Below the pieces are notes generated by a model, which was not told where the DNA came from, did no database searches, and saw nothing but the letters and a program-made list of their open reading frames with translations. DNA of 64,000 nucleotides. It comes from Sipunculus nudus. Taxonomy: Eukaryota; Annelida; Sipuncula; Golfingiida; Sipunculidae. Where the stretch lies: NCBI GenBank assembly GCA_026874595.1, contig CM049318.1:36043956-36107955 (forward strand), read 5' to 3'. The position numbers and the translations under genes were made by a program. The stretch's first letter is position 1. Every line of letters starts with the position of its first letter. Shown one piece after another: positions 62,001 to 64,000 of this stretch.

Positions 62001-62600
62001 TATTGTCCATGCAAATGTGATAATCTGTACGACGTTGAACTTTGTACACACCACAGAATGTATGTCTATATCAATATATAACGCCAGGGCTTTAGTATTT
62101 AAGTTTGCTACTAAAATGCGTAAAATTAAATGCAATTCAATGTACCGATAGAAGTGACTCAGTCCCAGATCTGATTAATATATAGTCGGCCAGAGAGCCA
62201 TAAAATGGTCAATATTTCCCGCGAGATGGCATAACCTTTTCTAAGACTTACGAAACAGCATGAGCAAGTTTGATGGCTCTCTCAGCGGGAGAAATAATGT
62301 CTTAAACATTGCATCGACCGGGCCAGTCTAATATCAATAGATCTTTTCTTAAGACTAATGACACCAATTGGCGAGGCATGACTGACTTACTTCTCGAGTA
62401 CTTTATAAAGATCATTCATACATACGATAGAAATAATATTTTTTTTATCCAGAATGATGAGACAACATCCGAGGTGGTTTCACGTGACTAGATCACACCA
62501 GACGACCATTACATACACTTCGCATGCCCGTGAACAGGGTGTACTGATGATAACATGGTGCACGTGTTTTCATGTCATCGTTAAATAATGTTAATGCTGG
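59078..62600. other. Intergenic region between MAM/TSP1 gene and esterase gene
   Basis: Contains the second MITE copy and a CA/GT run at about 60899-60920. A sequence resembling a MITE end (GGTTTCTCAGGCACC) is at about 61376 without a partner. The open frames (for example 59255-59515, 61638-61886) show no domain or splice support. Confidence 0.45.
60075..60381. mobile_element. MITE-like element, copy 2
   Basis: Same element as 33992-34281: left end AAAGGTATGGTTCTCAGGCA, right end GTGCCTGAGTACCTACCTTT. It differs from copy 1 by small insertions, notably a GCGGGCGGGCGGGCG stretch near the left end. The two copies were found in the same orientation, about 26 kb apart. Confidence 0.8.
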
Positions 62601-62725
62601 TCACTGCTCTCCGTAAGCGGTCTTCTTTATAAACCTAGATACCGCCCCGTAGGCCTCGGCACAGTTGTCCTTGCACAAACCTAGAATATATGGAAAACCC
62701 ATTTAAAGTAAATATACCATAATTC

Positions 62726-62782
<57 letters not shown>

Positions 62783-64000
62783 TTCTGATAGATTTTCGTT
62801 TGAAATGCTTTTATTTCAACAGCATCACTATTTTTATTAACCAATTCCTGGCTGTAATACGAACGTACCGGTATGTATTTGTGTACAGCATGTATATATA
62901 AAAGAATTCCAAAATATTCCTCATATCATATTTGCCACTTTGCTTGAAACTTGGTTCTTTTATATCAAGAAACTGGCAGCTTTTTAAAGGGTATAATTTG
63001 TTTTCCAATCAATGGCTTTATTTCTATATATCATCTCTATTTAAGTATTTTCTTAATCATTATTTTTTATTTCGTTATATGCGTAATGCATCTTTCGTTC
63101 CTTCACTATATGTACAACACGGATATTTGAAAGAAAAATTTAACAAGTCTAGGTGATAATGATATAAAGGCTATAATAATACGAAATACCTAAATACAAT
63201 ACGCTCCTCACCAGCCGTTATACACTGCAGTCGTCCCAGATAATTGTATAGCAAGATTCTCTGGGTTTAACCGCCAGGGCCGGCACAGAGCAAAGACTTG
63301 TAATCAGACCAATGAAAGCGTGGTATCGCATTGTGTATCCAGCTTCATTATTATTAAAACGCCACACCCCTTTCGTTAATCTGATTCTTGGCCTTGTGTC
63401 AGAACCGATGTAATTCTCATTTTGTGCAAGCCCTGGTGGTGGAACCCAGAGGATCTCGCTATAAAAAGCAGCGAATAAAACAGGAGATCTGGCACGATTT
63501 AGTATATAACCGCCGTGTTAGGAGAGTATTAAAGTTATTGTACTGACAAAATATAGTTTCTCACCTGGGATACTGAAGAAGCCGTGGACTGCACCTTTTA
63601 TCAAAAGAAGTTCGCTCTGAACGCCTGCTTCTTTCAATTTATCGTGATATGCTGCAAGAACAATGAAAAAGTGGGTGTGTGATATATATTGGACTAATTA
63701 AAATACACGTCAATTTTACGTTAAACTGCATGTACTTATTACTAGATGAAAGAAATCATCTAATATAAATATTTAAGTACCAGTAATATGAGAATTGTTA
63801 TTGGAGTCAGGTGATTATAAGAATTATGTCAATCAACATATATCATAAACTGCGTTGACGGTAAAGTGAGCTCTGCCCCCCCCCCCCCCGGATCCGCCAC
63901 TGTGAGTGTCATTTGACCCAATCTCTGATAAAAGTTTACCGTAACTGTCGTCTCTGAGTGGATCACACTCCGCGACGATAAAAAGGGCAGGCGGCAAATG
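62601..64000 (-). CDS. Alpha/beta-hydrolase (HSL/AADAC-like esterase), last three exons, partial
   Basis: Minus-strand exons in coding order: 64000-63940 (continues beyond the window), 63651-63565, 62680-62601, stop TGA at 62603-62601. The phases fit (phase 1 at both introns) and all splice sites are GT..AG. The 75 visible residues are the C-terminus of an Abhydrolase_3-type enzyme. LPPALFIVAECDPLRDD includes the catalytic-Asp segment (D in DPLRD), YHDKLKEAGV is the usual Y..kL..aGV helix, and GAVHGFFSIPG includes the catalytic His. The tail ends in VSRFIKKTAYGEQ. The nucleophile Ser and the oxyanion HGGG motif lie upstream, outside the window. Members hydrolyse ester bonds of acylglycerols, xenobiotics or cholesteryl esters; the substrate cannot be inferred here. 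The gene is convergent with the MAM/TSP1 gene. A TA run lies in its last intron. Confidence 0.88.
63220..63530. repeat. Dispersed repeat family R5, copies 2 and 3 in opposition
   Basis: 63395-63525 matches 40140-40330 in the same orientation. 63220-63280 matches part of it in reverse complement (GATTCTCTGGGTTTAACCGC), making an imperfect inverted pair inside the esterase's last intron. Confidence 0.5.

Overview
This is a eukaryotic, AT-rich window with large introns, canonical GT..AG splice sites and dense simple and dispersed repeats. The gene content (an invertebrate-style secretin-family receptor and a secreted MAM/thrombospondin-repeat protein) and the repeat families point to a marine invertebrate, most likely a mollusc such as a bivalve. 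That assignment is inference; no ribosomal or mitochondrial marker is present. Almost every long open frame outside the three genes below is a microsatellite shadow or a piece of a repeat.

Three genes were reconstructed by joining exons whose reading phases agree at every junction. (1) Plus strand, 21862-38574: twelve coding exons, 624 residues, a class B (secretin-like) seven-transmembrane receptor with a long cysteine-rich ectodomain, a hormone-receptor (HRM) domain and a 154-residue cytoplasmic tail. (2) Plus strand, 43707-58766: nineteen coding exons, 781 residues, a secreted protein with signal peptide, linker, MAM, three TSP1, MAM, Pro-rich linker and three TSP1. From exon 3 on, every intron is phase 1. 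(3) Minus strand, 62601 to beyond 64000: the last three exons of an alpha/beta-hydrolase (hormone-sensitive-lipase/AADAC-like) esterase carrying the catalytic Asp and His regions. All three of its exons are short.

Layout: 1-21.8 kb has no convincing cellular gene. It holds a 626-bp exact tandem duplication (3.86-5.10 kb), two decayed LINE 3' ends (7.8-8.0 and 11.4-12.4 kb), a 90-bp inverted repeat pair, a GGACTY-rich element with a probable tRNA-derived SINE inside it, and a 27/21-bp minisatellite at 20.0-20.9 kb. 21.8-38.6 kb is the receptor gene, whose introns hold a MITE-like element, hairpins and low-copy dispersed repeats. 38.6-43.7 kb is repeat-bearing intergenic DNA. 43.7-58.8 kb is the MAM/TSP1 gene. 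It contains a 75-bp tandem array of broken copies of a MAM exon start and a GA tract of more than 700 bp that separates the two halves of the second MAM domain. 58.8-62.6 kb is intergenic with a second MITE copy, and 62.6-64.0 kb is the esterase 3' end.

The three genes show no evident pathway link: a peptide-hormone receptor, an extracellular adhesion/matrix protein and an intracellular or ER-type esterase.
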